Assembly: GCA_964473155.1 (NCBI GenBank)
Contig: CAYYNT010000016.1
Span: 3,204-67,203 of the forward strand
Length of the DNA: 64,000 nt
Origin: JAJFUG01 sp964473155
GTDB lineage: Bacteria > Gemmatimonadota > Glassbacteria > GWA2-58-10
Direction of reading: 5' to 3'
The position numbers were made by a program, and so were the translations under genes. Within the stretch, counting starts at the first letter, position 1. The number at the start of each line of letters is the position of its first letter. Below, in pieces: positions 1 through 8,667 of this stretch. Below the pieces are notes generated by a model. The model had not been told where the DNA came from, searched no databases, and saw nothing but the letters and a program-made list of their open reading frames with translations.

Positions 1-2
1 GC

Positions 3-413
3 TCTTTCACCAGCAGCACGATGGGCATGGGCTGGTCGCTGCTGGGCACGCACGGGACCATAGAGAGCGCCGGGGGCGAACTGCGGCTCTACTGGGAGAA
101 GGATGTGCGCCATCTCGACTCTTTCGGCATCAAGCACAAGTTCACCGCGGTCAAGCTTGGTCAGTCGCTCGACACCACCGGAAGCATGAAAAGTCAGCCC
201 GGCAAGGTGCTTCAGTTCAAGGTGGATGGTGACTATGACCTGGCCACGGGCCGTGAGTTCAAGCATTTCTACGATTGCATATTGAACGGGGTCAAACCGG
301 TCATGGACGTAGAGAGCACGCGCAAGTCCTCAATATCGGCGCTGATGGCCTACACCTCCTCGATGGAGGGCGGGCGCCGGGTGACACGCGAGGAAATGGA
401 AGCCCAGGGCTGA
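3..413 (+). CDS. Gfo/Idh/MocA-family oxidoreductase, C-terminal part (5' end outside window)
   Basis: The frame is open from the window edge and ends with TGA at 411-413, so only the last 136 residues are present. The visible part closely matches the C-terminal third of the next gene: both share GTHGTIE/GTHGTVE, KFTAVKLGQSL, DYDLAT and a near-identical tail ending in SSMEGGRRVTREE. It is therefore a tandem paralogue of that gene. In the family this part is the alpha/beta domain that carries substrate-binding and oligomer contacts, while the NAD(P)-binding Rossmann domain would lie upstream, outside the window. The substrate cannot be told; sugars and inositols are usual. Family assignment is strong; identity of function with the neighbour is inference. 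Confidence 0.85.
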   Translation, partial: SFTSSTMGMGWSLLGTHGTIESAGGELRLYWEKDVRHLDSFGIKHKFTAVKLGQSLDTTGSMKSQPGKVLQFKVDGDYDLATGREFKHFYDCILNGVKPVMDVESTRKSSISALMAYTSSMEGGRRVTREEMEAQG

Positions 414-459
414 ACTGCAACATTCCGTGAGGGCGGCAACACTTTTTGCGAGGTGTGTT

Positions 460-1734
460 ATGTCAGAAACAGACGGGACGGGTACAATCACACGCCGGGA
501 TTTTATCCGCCGCGGCTCAGGCATGGTGGCCGGAGGGATGGGCCTGGCTGCTCTCGGCGCTCCGGCGCTGGTCAGCGGCCGGAACCTGAACGGCAAGATC
601 AGTCTGGCTTTTATCGGGACCGGCAGCCGGGCCTGCGAGATACTGCGGGCCACCGCCGATCACGGAGAGCGGATTATTACGGATGTCTGCGACATCTACC
701 CGCCGCATATAGAGGAGGCGAAAAAGCTGTCCGGCAATCCATCCGTGCGCACTCATACTGAATGGCAGCGCGTGATCGATCTGAAGGACGTGGATGCCGT
801 GGCAGTGGCCGCACCGCTGTTTCTGCACGTGCCGGTCAGCTGCGCCGCGATGGAAACGGGCAAGCATGTGTTCAGCGAGAAGAGCATGGGCATGGACATG
901 AAAGAGCTGAACCGGATGCTTGCTGCCGCCGAGAGCCATCCCGACCAGGTTTACCTGGTCGGGTACCAGAGCCGTCTGAATGTGGCCTTGGCGACAGTGA
1001 AGGAATTGGTGGCCAACCGCTCTTTCGGGGAAATAACCCAATTCTATGTCCATTTCGACCGGAACCAGACCTGGAGCCGCAACGATGTGCCGCCGGAGTT
1101 CATGCGCATACTCAACTGGCGTCTTTACAAGGAATACTGCGGCGGGCTTCTTACCGAGGTTGTCACCCACGAGATAGACCAGGTGATGGCGGTGCTCGGG
1201 ACCATGCCGAAAGCGGCATCGTTCAACGGGAAGATCAAGGTGTACAAGGATGGACGCGAGCACCACGACAGCATCATGGGAGTCTGGGAATGGGAGAACG
1301 ATGTCCTGGGGGCCGGCAGCGCGCACCTGTCCAACGGAAGCCGTGGCTCGGGCTGGATACTGCTGGGGACCCACGGGACCGTGGAATGCTACGGCGGCAC
1401 GCTCAAATTGTACTGGGAGAAAGAGGCCCGTCACCTCGACAGCATCGGTATCGCGCACAAATTTACCGCGGTCAAGCTGGGGCAATCCCTTCAGGAGAGT
1501 GAAAAGCCGAACGAGACTCCGGCCAAGGTGCTGGAAGACAAGGTGGATGCCGATTATGATCTGGCCACGGCACGCGAGTTCAAGCACTTCTACGACTGCA
1601 TCCTGAACGGAGCGAAACCGGTCATGGATGCTGCCAGTTGCCGCCGCACGTCCATAGCTGCGCTTATGGCCTACACCTCCTCGATGGAGGGCGGCCGCCG
1701 GGTCACCCGCGAGGAGATTGAGGCCCTGGGTTGA
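460..1734 (+). CDS. Tat-exported Gfo/Idh/MocA-family oxidoreductase
   Basis: A 424-residue NAD(P)-dependent sugar or inositol dehydrogenase-like protein. The chosen ATG at 460 follows AGGTG by a few bases and directly gives a twin-arginine signal (TRRDFIRRG at residues 11-19, then a hydrophobic stretch and an Ala-rich cleavage zone near 35-40). A longer GTG start at 427 would bury that signal. The Rossmann fold follows (ISLAFIGTGSRACE, about residues 47-60), with the family lysine in FSEKSMG. The C-terminal domain runs from about 170. Export by Tat fits cofactor loading in the cytoplasm. It lies 46 bp after its paralogue, probably in the same transcript. The substrate is unknown. Confidence 0.88.
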   Translation: MSETDGTGTITRRDFIRRGSGMVAGGMGLAALGAPALVSGRNLNGKISLAFIGTGSRACEILRATADHGERIITDVCDIYPPHIEEAKKLSGNPSVRTHTEWQRVIDLKDVDAVAVAAPLFLHVPVSCAAMETGKHVFSEKSMGMDMKELNRMLAAAESHPDQVYLVGYQSRLNVALATVKELVANRSFGEITQFYVHFDRNQTWSRNDVPPEFMRILNWRLYKEYCGGLLTEVVTHEIDQVMAVLGTMPKAASFNGKIKVYKDGREHHDSIMGVWEWENDVLGAGSAHLSNGSRGSGWILLGTHGTVECYGGTLKLYWEKEARHLDSIGIAHKFTAVKLGQSLQESEKPNETPAKVLEDKVDADYDLATAREFKHFYDCILNGAKPVMDAASCRRTSIAALMAYTSSMEGGRRVTREEIEALG

Positions 1735-1759
1735 GAGCCTGGCCAACGCAATGATATCA

Positions 1760-1788
1760 AAGGGGATGCGCTTTCCGTGCATCCCCTT
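1760..1788 (+). terminator. Hairpin after the Gfo/Idh/MocA pair
   Basis: A perfect 10-bp stem (arms 1760-1769 and 1779-1788, AAGGGGATGC and its complement) with a 9-nt loop lies 25 bp after the stop codon. The T tract after it is poor, so it may be a weak intrinsic terminator or only an mRNA-end hairpin. Confidence 0.5.
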
Positions 1789-1887
1789 ACCGTTATCTGC
1801 AGGCCTGTCCTTGTTGCTCCGCAGGATTATCCATATCTTTAGTCTGATTTATTATCGATAGTGTTCAACATCTGGCCGGGAAAGCTG

Positions 1888-2697
1888 ATGTCGCCAGTTC
1901 TGACCGCAGTTTTTATTCTCTGCATGTTTGCCAACGCCGCGGTGTTCTCGATGCTGGGCCAGGGCGGGGGGGTGCTTTATACGCCGATCCAGGTTTTTTT
2001 CGGCATCGGTTTCCACGAGGCTGCCACGACCAGCCTTTTCCTGATAATTATCACGTCCCTCTCCTCGACCCTGGTTTTCCACCGGTCTGGCAAGGTGGAC
2101 TGGCCTCTGGCCCTCGTGCTTGAAACAGCCACGGTGGCGGGAGCGTTTTGCGGCGGGCTGTATTCCGGGCATCTCTCGGCGCATGTCCTGACTATTGTGT
2201 TCGCTCTGCTGGTGGCCCTGGCCGGGGCGCTGATGCGCGGCGAAGGAGAACAGATGCGCCGGGCGGTGCGGCATGAGCGGCTTTCCATGTTCGATTGGCG
2301 GCGCGAGGTGGATGGCAATTCTTACAGCGTAAACCTGGCGCTCGCTCTGCCCATTTCTTTCCTGGCCGGGGCGTTCAGCGGGCTGGTCGGGCTGGCGGGG
2401 GGGATTCTCAAGATCCCGATGCTGGTGCTTCTGTTCGGCGTGCCCATGGATATCGCAGTCGCCTCCAGCGCGTTCATGGTCGGCCTGACCGCCCTGGGCG
2501 GGTTCGCCGGGCACCTGGCTGTCGGTCACTGGGACTGGCGCACCACTCTGCTCTTGGCCTTTCCTGTGTTTCTGGGAGGCCAGATCGGCGCGCGGCGCTC
2601 GCTGCAATTAAAAGAGACCAGTCTGAAAAAAATCTATGTCTGGTTCCTGTTCTGTATTGCAGTACTGATGTTCTCCCGCATTTTCTGGACGGAATGA
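1888..2697 (+). CDS. TauE/SafE-family (sulfite exporter-like) membrane permease
   Basis: An integral membrane protein of 269 residues with about eight hydrophobic segments in two similar halves. The halves carry the family's Gly-rich re-entrant motifs: SMLGQGGGVLYTPIQ near the N-terminus and FSGLVGLAGGILKIPMLV in the middle. The DUF81/TauE-SafE family exports sulfite, sulfoacetate or other organic anions, or imports small acids; the substrate here cannot be read from sequence. A GTG at 1861 would add nine residues but has no ribosome binding site. The ATG at 1888 follows GGGAAAG and matches the usual family N-terminus. It converges on the aldo/keto reductase with a 20-bp gap. Confidence 0.85.
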   Translation: MSPVLTAVFILCMFANAAVFSMLGQGGGVLYTPIQVFFGIGFHEAATTSLFLIIITSLSSTLVFHRSGKVDWPLALVLETATVAGAFCGGLYSGHLSAHVLTIVFALLVALAGALMRGEGEQMRRAVRHERLSMFDWRREVDGNSYSVNLALALPISFLAGAFSGLVGLAGGILKIPMLVLLFGVPMDIAVASSAFMVGLTALGGFAGHLAVGHWDWRTTLLLAFPVFLGGQIGARRSLQLKETSLKKIYVWFLFCIAVLMFSRIFWTE

Positions 2698-2717
2698 ACC
2701 ACCTTGCCTGTCTTTTC

Positions 2718-3674
2718 TCAGGCCACGGCCCGTCGGATTCTGTCAAGTACATCGCCTGGAAGTGGCGGCAGCTTTCCGGCGGCCGCATTCTGACGGGCCT
2801 GGGACTCGTTGCGCGCTCCGGGTATCACCACGCTGACCGCGGGGCTTGCCAGAAGGTACTGCAACGCAAGCTGCGACAGGCTTATCCCAAGTTCTGCCGC
2901 AATGGGTTTCAGCCGGTCGGCTTTTTCCACCCAGTCCTTTTTCTGCTCGGCGGTCATGCGCGAACGGTGGTCGCTTTCCGGGAAAGTGACATCCCTGGTG
3001 TACTTGCCGGTCAGGAAACCGTAGGCCAGCGGCACGCGCGGGATGATCCCCACGTTCGCCCTGCGCGCCTCCGTCAGCAGCTTTTCCTCCGCTTCGCGCT
3101 CAAGAAGATTGTAGACCACCTGGATCGTGGCTCCGTAGCCATGCTCGATCTGCCGCAGTCCATGCCCGGCCGGGCCGATCGAAATGCCATAGGCGCGCAG
3201 CTTGCCCTCCTCGACAAGACGGTCCAGGGTTTCCGTGTTCGCCATGGCCTGGCTGAATTCCTCCTCGGAACGCGGTGTGTGAAGCTGGTACAGGTCGATA
3301 TAGCCGGTATTCAGACGGCGCAGGGATTCCTCGACTCTGGCCTTGAGGTAGCCGCCGCTGAAATCCTTGCGCCAGACCCCTTGCGGGTCCGTGTAGTTGC
3401 CGCCCTTGGAGGCAATCACCACCTGGGCCCGGCGGCTGCCGAACACCTGCCCGATCAATTTTTCGCTATGACCCATGCCGTATACATCCGCCGTGTCGAA
3501 AAAATTGATCCCCTCATCGAACGCCGCTTCCAGCGCCCGGACCGAGTCGCGGTCATCCACCGCGCCCCAGCCGATAGACAGGCCGCCCAGTTCGGCTGGC
3601 CCACCGATAGCCCAGGCGCCGAATCCAACCTCGCTCACTTTTATTCCGGTCTTACCCAGTGTTCTGACTCTCAT
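2718..3674 (-). CDS. Aldo/keto reductase
   Basis: A 318-residue NADPH-dependent TIM-barrel reductase. The catalytic tetrad can be placed: Asp and Tyr in FFDTADVYGMGHSE, Lys in VIASKGG, and His in DLYQLHTPR. The C-terminal cofactor-binding region contains VVIPGARNESQ. The ATG at 3674 is preceded by GGAG at good spacing and starts at the family-typical MRVRTLGKTGIKVSEVGFG. An upstream in-frame extension to 3833 has no ribosome binding site and is unlikely to be translated. The gene is divergent from the C69 peptidase. It is closest in style to the YajO/general-stress AKR group; the in vivo substrate is unknown. Confidence 0.92.
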   Translation of the reverse strand: MRVRTLGKTGIKVSEVGFGAWAIGGPAELGGLSIGWGAVDDRDSVRALEAAFDEGINFFDTADVYGMGHSEKLIGQVFGSRRAQVVIASKGGNYTDPQGVWRKDFSGGYLKARVEESLRRLNTGYIDLYQLHTPRSEEEFSQAMANTETLDRLVEEGKLRAYGISIGPAGHGLRQIEHGYGATIQVVYNLLEREAEEKLLTEARRANVGIIPRVPLAYGFLTGKYTRDVTFPESDHRSRMTAEQKKDWVEKADRLKPIAAELGISLSQLALQYLLASPAVSVVIPGARNESQARQNAAAGKLPPLPGDVLDRIRRAVA

Positions 3675-3854
3675 ATGCTCTCCAGGTCTTAAATGATCTG
3701 TCCCGGCGCCTTCACGCGCCTGTTCTGATAGTATACAAAACTGTCCGCCGTCTGTCCAGACCGTCAAGACGGTATGACTCGTCAAATAGTGGCAAAACAG
3801 GCAAAGCAGAGTTAGTTTATTACTCGTCACCAACTATCCCATTTTGGAGGCCGG

Positions 3855-5300
3855 ATGAAAAGGATTTTAGGGCTGATCGCGCTGTGTGTTTTCATTCCGT
3901 CATTCTGCGCCGCGGAAGAATGTTTCATGGTCCTGGCCGGGCGGGCGGCCACCATCGACGGCTCGGTGCTGATGGCGCATAACGAGGACAACGGGCCGCA
4001 GTTCCCGGTGCGTATGCTGAGCCACCCGAGGACTGTGAATTCAACGGGCCAGGCGGCGCGAAAGCTGGATAACGGCGTCCTTATCCCCGAGGCGGACACA
4101 ACCTGGGCGTACTGGATACTGCACATGCCGGGCAAGGATTTCTCGCACGCCCTGTTGAACGAAAGGGGTGTGGCCGTGGCCAGCGACAACTGCCCCTCGC
4201 GCGAGGACAGTCCGGACCTGGTGGATGGTGGAATCGGGCCTTGCCTCAGGTATATGGTGGCCGAGCGCGCCCGCAACGCGCGCGAGGGGGCGGCTCTTGT
4301 AGGTGAGCTGGTCTCGCGCTACGGTTACAATCAGAGCGGCCGCACACTGGCTATCGCGGACAGCCGTGAGGGCTGGATGGTGGCCATGGTCAGAGGACGC
4401 CACTGGGTGGCCGTACGCGTGCCGGATGACCAGGTGGCGGTGCTGGCCAACAGCTACGCAATCCACCGGATAGACCTGAGCGACAGCCTTAATTTCATGG
4501 GTTCGCCTGACCTGATTGACTATGCGGTCAAACGCGGCTGGTATGATCCGGCGAACGACGGTGAGTTCGATTTCGAGCGCGCTTATGCAGCCCGCCGCCT
4601 GCTGACCGATCCGAACCAGACCCACCGTCAGTGGAGCGGCATCCAGCTTCTGTCGCCGGGCAGCACACCCGCGCCGGAGGAAAAACTGCCCCTGTCTTTT
4701 GCAGTCAGGCCCTCGCGCAAACTGTCTCCAGCAGACCTTTTCCGGGTCCTTCGCGATCACTATGAGGATACTCAATACCGTCAGGACAATCCGCCGCACG
4801 ACAGCGGTCATTACGGAGCCGGAGGTCCGATCTGCAACCGCTATACAAACAGTGGATCGATTTTCCAGTTACGGAAGAGCTTGCCGGTAGAGATTGGCAC
4901 AGTCTGGTGGCTGGCCCTGGGCCGTCCCTGCTCCACGCCTTTTGTCCCGCTATATCCGGGCGCCCTGCGGGAAGTTCCGCCGGAACTGGCTTTCGAGGCG
5001 GCCGGGGATACGCTGACAGCGGAAGATGAGCGGAAGCAGCCGGATAAGGCGCTCAGCCTGGTCCTGCGCTGGAACAGGCTGGTGGACGCCGATTACAAGG
5101 CAAAATCCGGAGAATGCGTCACACAGAGCCTGGCGTTTGAGAACGGAGTTTTCAAAGACCAGAAGGAAAACGAGAGCAGAGCGGTTAAGCACTGGAATGA
5201 AAGCCCGGATAAAGCTCTTGAAAGCTTGCGTGATTTTTCGCTGAAAAGTCTCAATAAGTGGAGCGATCTTGTCAAGAGCTGGAGTGACGGTAAGCCCTGA
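3855..5300 (+). CDS. Secreted C69-family dipeptidase
   Basis: A 481-residue Ntn-hydrolase of the PepD/U34 family. A Sec signal peptide covers residues 1-20 and is followed by Glu-Glu-Cys; Cys23 (ECFMVLAGRAATIDGS) is the expected nucleophile that becomes N-terminal on processing. HNEDNGPQF follows, as is typical of the family. C69 enzymes cleave dipeptides and are often periplasmic or surface-bound. The start is well supported by GGAGG five bases before the ATG at 3855. It stands alone in its transcript, ending in a bidirectional terminator shared with the convergent FAD oxidoreductase. Confidence 0.9.
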   Translation: MKRILGLIALCVFIPSFCAAEECFMVLAGRAATIDGSVLMAHNEDNGPQFPVRMLSHPRTVNSTGQAARKLDNGVLIPEADTTWAYWILHMPGKDFSHALLNERGVAVASDNCPSREDSPDLVDGGIGPCLRYMVAERARNAREGAALVGELVSRYGYNQSGRTLAIADSREGWMVAMVRGRHWVAVRVPDDQVAVLANSYAIHRIDLSDSLNFMGSPDLIDYAVKRGWYDPANDGEFDFERAYAARRLLTDPNQTHRQWSGIQLLSPGSTPAPEEKLPLSFAVRPSRKLSPADLFRVLRDHYEDTQYRQDNPPHDSGHYGAGGPICNRYTNSGSIFQLRKSLPVEIGTVWWLALGRPCSTPFVPLYPGALREVPPELAFEAAGDTLTAEDERKQPDKALSLVLRWNRLVDADYKAKSGECVTQSLAFENGVFKDQKENESRAVKHWNESPDKALESLRDFSLKSLNKWSDLVKSWSDGKP

Positions 5301-5328
5301 CAGTTGAATGAACTGCCATATCAAAAAC

Positions 5329-5372
5329 AAGGCCTGTCTCCCCGCTGAAACGATGCAGGAGACAGGCCTTTT
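5329..5372. terminator. Bidirectional intrinsic terminator
   Basis: Perfect 11-bp stem (5331-5341 and 5358-5368, GGCCTGTCTCC and its complement), 16-nt loop, TTTT on the + strand and an A-rich stretch on the other side. It lies between the convergent C69 peptidase and FAD oxidoreductase genes, so it can serve both. Confidence 0.85.
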
Positions 5373-5408
5373 CTGTTCAAATCAGTCGACCTTTTGCACC
5401 ATAGAGGA

Positions 5409-7046
5409 TCACTGCCCGCCGGTCCACTCCAGCACCTGCCCGTCTGCTTCCAGACGCTGGCGCAGCGTGGCGTAATCGATCTGCTGGAGGGGCTTTTTCG
5501 AGCTGATCGCAAGGTCCGCGGCGCTCACCGCGCTCTGCGCCAGGACCATGAACACCGGCTCCATGCGGATAGAGCCATATGCGATGTGCGTGGCCGAGAG
5601 GCAGACCGGGACCAGAAGGTTCGCGCACTCCTCGGCTCTGGGAATGATTGCCCGATATGAGACCGGGTAGGGCGGGAACCCGCCCACCTGGACATCGCCC
5701 TCATTGCGCAGGCTGCCGGTGGAATCCACCCAGCGCTGGATGTTGTGGCTGTCCATGGTGTAGGCGGCCATTCCCGCGGGGTCCTCGGCCACCGCCTCGC
5801 CCTGGCAGTTGTGCTGGGTCATCACGTATGCGCCCACCATGCGGCGGGCCTCGCGCACATAAATCTGAAGCGGCCAGCCGCCGTTGCCGGTGAACTCATC
5901 CGCGGCCAGTCCCCAGCGTGAAACCTCGGCGCGCAGCGAGTCCGGAACGCGCGGGCTGTTGGCCAGGGTCCAGAGGAAACCTTTCTGGTAGTCCTTGTGC
6001 GCCTGGATAATACGGTCGCGCGTGGCGTAATCCGCCTCGGGATAATCGTAGTTCGCGCCGATGAAGTCGGTGGAGAAGCCCTTGTTGTTGTTGGTGTCGG
6101 TCTTGCGGTTGGGCATCATGACCGGGTTCCAGGGAATCGCGCGATAGCCGGCCTCGAAATAACGGAGCAGCGGCTCGTATACGAGACTGTCATAAACGGC
6201 GGGTTTTTCGAAAGCGATACGGTTTTCCGGGACATCGGTCAGACACATCCGGAAATTGTAGGCCTGGACTTTCCTGTCCCCCGTGCCGTCCGGCTCAAGC
6301 TTTTCGGGATTGATTCCTGGCAGAAGGCCGCTGGAGGGGTCTCCTGGCACTATGTACGGGTCGACAGGCAGCTCGAACTGATGGTACACCGCGTTGGCGG
6401 TCTGAACTCCGTTCAGGGTTTCGCCGTAGAGAGAGTTGTCCTCGCGCCCCACGGTGTAGCTCACCCCGGCGGCGGCCATCAGGTCGCCCTCGTAGGTGGC
6501 GTCGATGAACATCGCTCCGCTGAACACCCGCCCGCTTTCCATCCGGATAGAGACAATCCGCGCCCCGTCTTTCACCACGGATCCAGCCGAGCGGTCCAGG
6601 CGCTCGCCCGAGACCAGCGGAACGTTGGATTCAGCCAGCATCTGGTTTATGATCTGCTCGGCCACGCGCGGCTCGAAAGTCCACATCGTTTCGGCATCCA
6701 CATCGTAACCCCGCCCGCTGCGGTAATCGGCCGGTTTTTCATACACCCAGGCGCTGTCGGAGCGATAATACTGCGCCACGCGGCGGTAGAAATCCAGGGA
6801 AAGACCGCCGATTGCGGCCTTGTTGCCGATATCGGTTGCGCCCAGCCCTCCGGTGGTCAACCCGCCAAGGTGCGCCGAGGATTCGATAAGCACGGTCTTG
6901 CGCCCCAGCTTGGCCGCCTGCACCGCGGCCACCACCCCGGCCGAGGTTCCGCCGTAGATCACGATGTCGTACTCCGGTTTCGGGGCGCAGCCCGAGGCCA
7001 GGACCAGGGCCATAAGGAGCGCTTTCAAAATAGTGTTTCGGAGCAT
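5409..7046 (-). CDS. FAD-dependent oxidoreductase lipoprotein (FAD_oxidored family)
   Basis: A 545-residue flavoprotein with a lipoprotein signal: a hydrophobic segment, then the lipobox LASGC with Cys20. Directly after comes a dinucleotide-binding motif, YDIVIYGGTSAGVVAAVQAAK, continuing to a Rossmann strand ending in VLIESS. Later blocks typical of PF12831-type oxidoreductases include GGLTTGGLGATDIGNK, FIDATYEGDLMAAAGVSYTVGRE and a C-terminal SATHIAYGSIRMEPVFMVLAQ. Such proteins are common beside polysaccharide-degradation genes in Bacteroidetes and Planctomycetes, but the substrates are mostly unknown. GGAG precedes the ATG. Anchoring of a flavoprotein in the envelope by lipid is inferred from the lipobox. 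Confidence 0.87.
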   Translation of the reverse strand: MLRNTILKALLMALVLASGCAPKPEYDIVIYGGTSAGVVAAVQAAKLGRKTVLIESSAHLGGLTTGGLGATDIGNKAAIGGLSLDFYRRVAQYYRSDSAWVYEKPADYRSGRGYDVDAETMWTFEPRVAEQIINQMLAESNVPLVSGERLDRSAGSVVKDGARIVSIRMESGRVFSGAMFIDATYEGDLMAAAGVSYTVGREDNSLYGETLNGVQTANAVYHQFELPVDPYIVPGDPSSGLLPGINPEKLEPDGTGDRKVQAYNFRMCLTDVPENRIAFEKPAVYDSLVYEPLLRYFEAGYRAIPWNPVMMPNRKTDTNNNKGFSTDFIGANYDYPEADYATRDRIIQAHKDYQKGFLWTLANSPRVPDSLRAEVSRWGLAADEFTGNGGWPLQIYVREARRMVGAYVMTQHNCQGEAVAEDPAGMAAYTMDSHNIQRWVDSTGSLRNEGDVQVGGFPPYPVSYRAIIPRAEECANLLVPVCLSATHIAYGSIRMEPVFMVLAQSAVSAADLAISSKKPLQQIDYATLRQRLEADGQVLEWTGGQ

Positions 7047-7218
7047 TTCATTCTCCGGTCAGGGTGAGAAAGTGCGGAGCGGGTTTGAGCGACAGGACAG
7101 GCCGGATTGGAATAAGACTCTTGACCGAACGATCATTTCCCCGAATCTGATTCCAGACCGGCGTCATAAGACCGTCATCACAGTTCGGTCGAATATAGCC
7201 ACGGGCCGGACTTGCAGT

Positions 7219-7270
7219 CAATAAAACAAAAGCCCCACCACGCGCGATGGGAAGACACACGGGATGGGGC
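7219..7270 (-). terminator. Intrinsic terminator of the aldolase gene
   Basis: On the minus strand a GCCCCA...TGGGGC stem (7265-7270 with 7232-7237) with a long, partly paired loop is followed by a TTTTGTTTT run. It lies 30 bp after the fbaB stop codon and separates that gene from the downstream FAD oxidoreductase. Confidence 0.65.
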
Positions 7271-7299
7271 CGCTTCAAGTGTTCAGTTGATCAGGGCGC

Positions 7300-8352
7300 T
7301 CAGGCTATGGTTATGGATTTGTCCAGGTAAACATCCTGGATCGCCCCGAGCAGTTTGACGCCCTCTTTCATCGGGCGCTGGAAAGCTTTTCGCCCGGATA
7401 TCAGGCCCATTCCGCCGGCGCGCTTGTTGATCACAGCCGTGCGCACGGCCTCGTGGAAGTCATTGGCCCCGGAGGCCCCGCCGCTGTTGATCAGGCCAAT
7501 GCGTCCCATGTAGCAGTTGGCCACCTGGTAGCGTGTCAGGTCGATCGGGTGGTCGCTGCAGAGCTTGTCGTACATGGCCGGGTGGGTTTTGCCGAATTTC
7601 AGGGCTTTGAACCCGCCGTTGTTCTCGGGCTGTTTCTGCTTGATAATGTCCGCTTCGATAGTCACGCCCAGGTGGTTGGCCTGTCCGGTCATGTCCGCGG
7701 CCACATGGTAATCGGTCCCGTCTTTCTTGAAGTTGCCGTTACGAAGGTAGCACCACAGTATCGTGGCCATACCAAGCTCGTGCGCCTGCTGGAACGCCTG
7801 GCTGATCTCCTCGATCTGTCGCGCCGCCTCATCCGAACCATAATAAATTGTCGCTCCCACCGCCGCGGCGCCCATGTCCCAGGCCTGTTCCACGCTGGCG
7901 TAAAGACGCTGGTCATACCTGGCGGGGTAGGTGAGCAACTCATTGTGGTTGATTTTCAGGATAAATGGAATCTTGTGCGCCCACTTCCGGGAAACCGATC
8001 CCAGCACGCCCAGGGTGGATGCCACCGCGTTGCAGCCGCCCTCGACCGCCAGCTTGACGATATTCTCGGGGTCAAAATACTCCGGGTTCGGCCCGAACGA
8101 GGCCCCGGCGGTGTGCTCGATTCCCTGGTCCACCGGGAGGATCGACATGTAGCCGCTGCCACCCAGGCGTCCATGCGAGAACATCCACTGCAGGCTTCCG
8201 ATCACCCGGTTGTTGCGGTCCGTATTCAGGAAAATTCGGTCCACGAAATCCGGTCCGGGAAGATGAAGATTGTCTTTGGTAATTGTGATGCACTTGTGCT
8301 CAAGAAGAGATTTGGCTTCACTGCCGAGATATTCCTCAGCTTTCGCTTTCAT
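7300..8352 (-). CDS. fbaB: Class I fructose-bisphosphate aldolase (FbaB/DhnA type)
   Basis: A 350-residue glycolytic and gluconeogenic aldolase that interconverts fructose 1,6-bisphosphate with dihydroxyacetone phosphate and glyceraldehyde 3-phosphate through a lysine Schiff base. The sequence follows the DhnA family: SILPVDQGIEHTAGASFGPN near residue 75, an NHNELLTYP loop, and ADIIKQKQPENN carrying the expected Schiff-base lysine. A Gly-rich phosphate-binding region (INSGGASGANDFHEAVRTA, GGMGLISGRKAFQRP) lies near the C-terminus. AAAGGA precedes the ATG. It is not in an operon with other glycolytic genes and has its own terminator. Confidence 0.95.
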   Translation of the reverse strand: MKAKAEEYLGSEAKSLLEHKCITITKDNLHLPGPDFVDRIFLNTDRNNRVIGSLQWMFSHGRLGGSGYMSILPVDQGIEHTAGASFGPNPEYFDPENIVKLAVEGGCNAVASTLGVLGSVSRKWAHKIPFILKINHNELLTYPARYDQRLYASVEQAWDMGAAAVGATIYYGSDEAARQIEEISQAFQQAHELGMATILWCYLRNGNFKKDGTDYHVAADMTGQANHLGVTIEADIIKQKQPENNGGFKALKFGKTHPAMYDKLCSDHPIDLTRYQVANCYMGRIGLINSGGASGANDFHEAVRTAVINKRAGGMGLISGRKAFQRPMKEGVKLLGAIQDVYLDKSITIA

Positions 8353-8667
8353 CGTCTTTTCCTTTCACCATTGTTTTCTGGTTTGTCTCTGACTCACCGG
8401 ATACGGGCGAACCGGGATCCGATTATCAGCGAGGGGACTGCCAAAGCCGCAGTTTTAAACCGGTGCGGCGTTGAAGACGCTATTTATTATGATAGGTACG
8501 TTGTGGATTTTGTCAAGCCGGATTGGGAATAATTCTCAACATGAGGCCTTGAGGAATAACAGAACATGCACATGGAGAACCTTTCATTTACAGGTTGAAA
8601 ATCCGGCTGGCCCGATGTTAGATTAAAGCGTGCAAACTGTTGCGTTAATCATAATGCGGAGGTTTTC
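8353..8667. other. Divergent intergenic region (fbaB / MBL-fold hydrolase)
   Basis: No open frame of convincing length. It must contain the promoters of fbaB (minus) and the MBL-fold gene (plus). The stretch at 8440-8560 is AT-richer than its surroundings. A possible promoter for the MBL gene is listed separately. Confidence 0.5.
8595..8624 (+). promoter_or_regulatory. Possible sigma-70-type promoter of the MBL-fold gene
   Basis: TTGAAA (8595-8600), 18-bp spacer, TAGATT (8619-8624), about 45 bp before the ATG at 8668, which itself has GGAGG upstream. The match to consensus is moderate, so this is a suggestion only. Confidence 0.3.

Noticed and set aside
517..1782. Long minus-strand open frame (421 codons) opposite the Gfo/Idh/MocA gene
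   Set aside because: It is a shadow of the plus-strand gene: His/Arg/Gln-rich, no recognisable domain, no ribosome binding site. The same holds for similar long frames at 2295-3692, 5997-7067, 7453-8532, 9647-10600, 14483-15418, 33962-35170, 36155-37321, 40469-41659, 46940-48004 and 48630-49790.
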